Notes under the pieces: model-generated
The model's database searches: none
Seen by the model: only the letters and a program-made list of their open reading frames with translations
Told to the model about the DNA's origin: nothing
Made by a program: the position numbers and the translations under genes
In this document: piece by piece, positions 5,477 through 6,187 of the stretch
Layout of the letters: each line of letters starts with the position of its first letter
Numbering within the stretch: the stretch's first letter is position 1
Assembly: GCA_021778165.1 (NCBI GenBank)
Contig: JAJYCU010000014.1
Coordinates: forward strand, 2,693-8,879
Length of the DNA: 6,187 nt
Direction of reading: 5' to 3'
From: a bacterium
Lineage (GTDB): Bacteria; Patescibacteria; Saccharimonadia; Saccharimonadales; UBA4665

Positions 5477-6187
5477 ATGCAAGAAGAAAATGAAAATCAA
5501 AATGATTTGGAAACTCAGAATAACTCCGTTAAAACCAACTCGTTAAGGGCTGCCGTCCTTGGAGCTAATGATGGTATAGTTTCGGTTGCCGGTATTGTTG
5601 TTGGAGTAGCCGGAGCCACTTCAGCAAATTCAGCAATTTTTACAGCTGGTATTGCTGGCTTGGTTGCTGGAGCACTGTCGATGGCAGCTGGTGAATACAT
5701 ATCAGTTAGCTCACAGAGAGATACTGAAAGAGCTTTGATAGAAAAAGAAAAGTATGAAATAGATAATTTCCCCGAAGAAGAGTTTAAAGAATTAACAAAA
5801 ATGTATCAGGAAAAAGGTTTATCTCCAGAAACTGCCAAATTAGTCGCACGAGAACTAACAGATAATGATGTCTACGCCGCTCACATCGATATTGAGTTAA
5901 AACTAGATCCTAATGACCTAACAAACCCAATACACGCATCAGTTGCATCTGCAATCTCATTCACTATCGGAGCCTTTATACCGCTAATAGCTATAATACT
6001 TTCTCCAACTGAGCTTAGACTTCCTATAACTTTTAGCGCGGTAATCATTGCTTTAATACTTACCGGATTAGCAAGTTCTCATTTTGGTGGTGCTAAGAAA
6101 ATACCTGCAACTATTAGGATAGTTCTTGGTGGAGTTATAGCAATGCTAATAACCTATGGAATCGGTAGATTTGTAGGTGTAAATATT
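5477..6187 (+). CDS. VIT1/CCC1 family iron/manganese transporter, 3' incomplete
   Basis: An open frame of 237 codons runs off the right edge; family lengths suggest only a few residues are missing. After a polar Asn/Glu-rich N-terminus (1-22), the signature LRAAVLGANDGIVSVAG (23-39) opens membrane helix 1. Helix 2 (about 55-78) holds GALSMAAGEYIS (65-76). Residues 81-150 are a charged cytoplasmic segment rich in Glu and Asp (EKEKYEID at 89-96, PEEEF at 99-103), with KGLSPETAKLVARELTDND (113-131) and LDPNDLTNP (143-151) typical of the family. Helices 3-5 follow at about 154-175, 184-203 and 211-233. Members move Fe2+ or Mn2+ out of the cytosol; the acidic segment binds metal in the plant homologue. 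The ATG at 5477 is the first in frame and sits just after an extended -10 box; no SD sequence is present. It is divergent from the winged-helix gene and near yaaA, consistent with iron homeostasis. Confidence 0.9.
   Translation, partial: MQEENENQNDLETQNNSVKTNSLRAAVLGANDGIVSVAGIVVGVAGATSANSAIFTAGIAGLVAGALSMAAGEYISVSSQRDTERALIEKEKYEIDNFPEEEFKELTKMYQEKGLSPETAKLVARELTDNDVYAAHIDIELKLDPNDLTNPIHASVASAISFTIGAFIPLIAIILSPTELRLPITFSAVIIALILTGLASSHFGGAKKIPATIRIVLGGVIAMLITYGIGRFVGVNI

Noticed and set aside
5515..5700. 61-codon minus-strand open frame inside the VIT gene
   Set aside because: The Ala/Pro/Thr-rich translation is the antisense of the Gly/Ala-rich first helices of the transporter.
1..6187. 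Alternative genetic code (TGA as Gly, as in Gracilibacteria/SR1)
   Set aside because: All genes reach family-typical lengths with TGA treated as stop, and the winged-helix gene ends at TGA; no TGA interrupts a conserved domain.

Overview
This is an AT-rich, gene-dense bacterial window that reads normally in genetic code 11. TGA ends only the winged-helix gene and is not needed as a sense codon. Several traits suggest a Patescibacteria/CPR genome, perhaps a Saccharibacteria-like lineage: compact proteins, very short spacers and overlaps, mostly SD-less starts, and an Ig-like repeat common in CPR surface proteins. This placement is an inference from gene style, not from a marker gene.

Layout. 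The left edge (minus strand) holds the first 20 codons of an undecaprenyl-diphosphate synthase (uppS), found in a 61-base stub. It is preceded by an unrecognised soluble 223-aa protein, probably in the same transcript. A 110-bp divergent spacer with two opposed extended -10 boxes separates this pair from a large plus-strand gene (884-2575). That gene encodes a membrane-anchored surface protein: TM anchor, extracellular beta-rich region, Ser/Thr/Asn linker, Ig-like domain and a C-terminal GH16 glycoside hydrolase with an intact E-L-D-F-F-E active site. It converges, with 12 bp to spare, on a minus-strand pair: a DUF2892/YgaP-like membrane protein followed by a two-motif phospholipase D/cardiolipin synthase-like protein. 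Upstream of that pair is an unrecognised minus-strand membrane protein of 134 aa.

The right third looks like an iron/peroxide-stress neighbourhood. yaaA (plus) overlaps the start of the 134-aa gene by 28 bp and, tail to tail, the end of a small winged-helix regulator (minus) by 18 bp. The regulator is divergent from a VIT1/CCC1-family Fe/Mn transporter (plus), which starts at 5477 and runs off the right edge. The spacer between regulator and transporter carries several inverted repeats that overlap the likely promoters.

A recurring signal is an extended -10 box (TGnTAnnAT) only 7-11 nt before the ATG (223-aa gene, yaaA, VIT gene). This implies leaderless or nearly leaderless mRNAs. Classical SD sequences appear only before the DUF2892 gene and the winged-helix gene. 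No rRNA, tRNA, CRISPR array, transposon or recognisable defence system was seen, and no gene-free stretch exceeds 130 bp.
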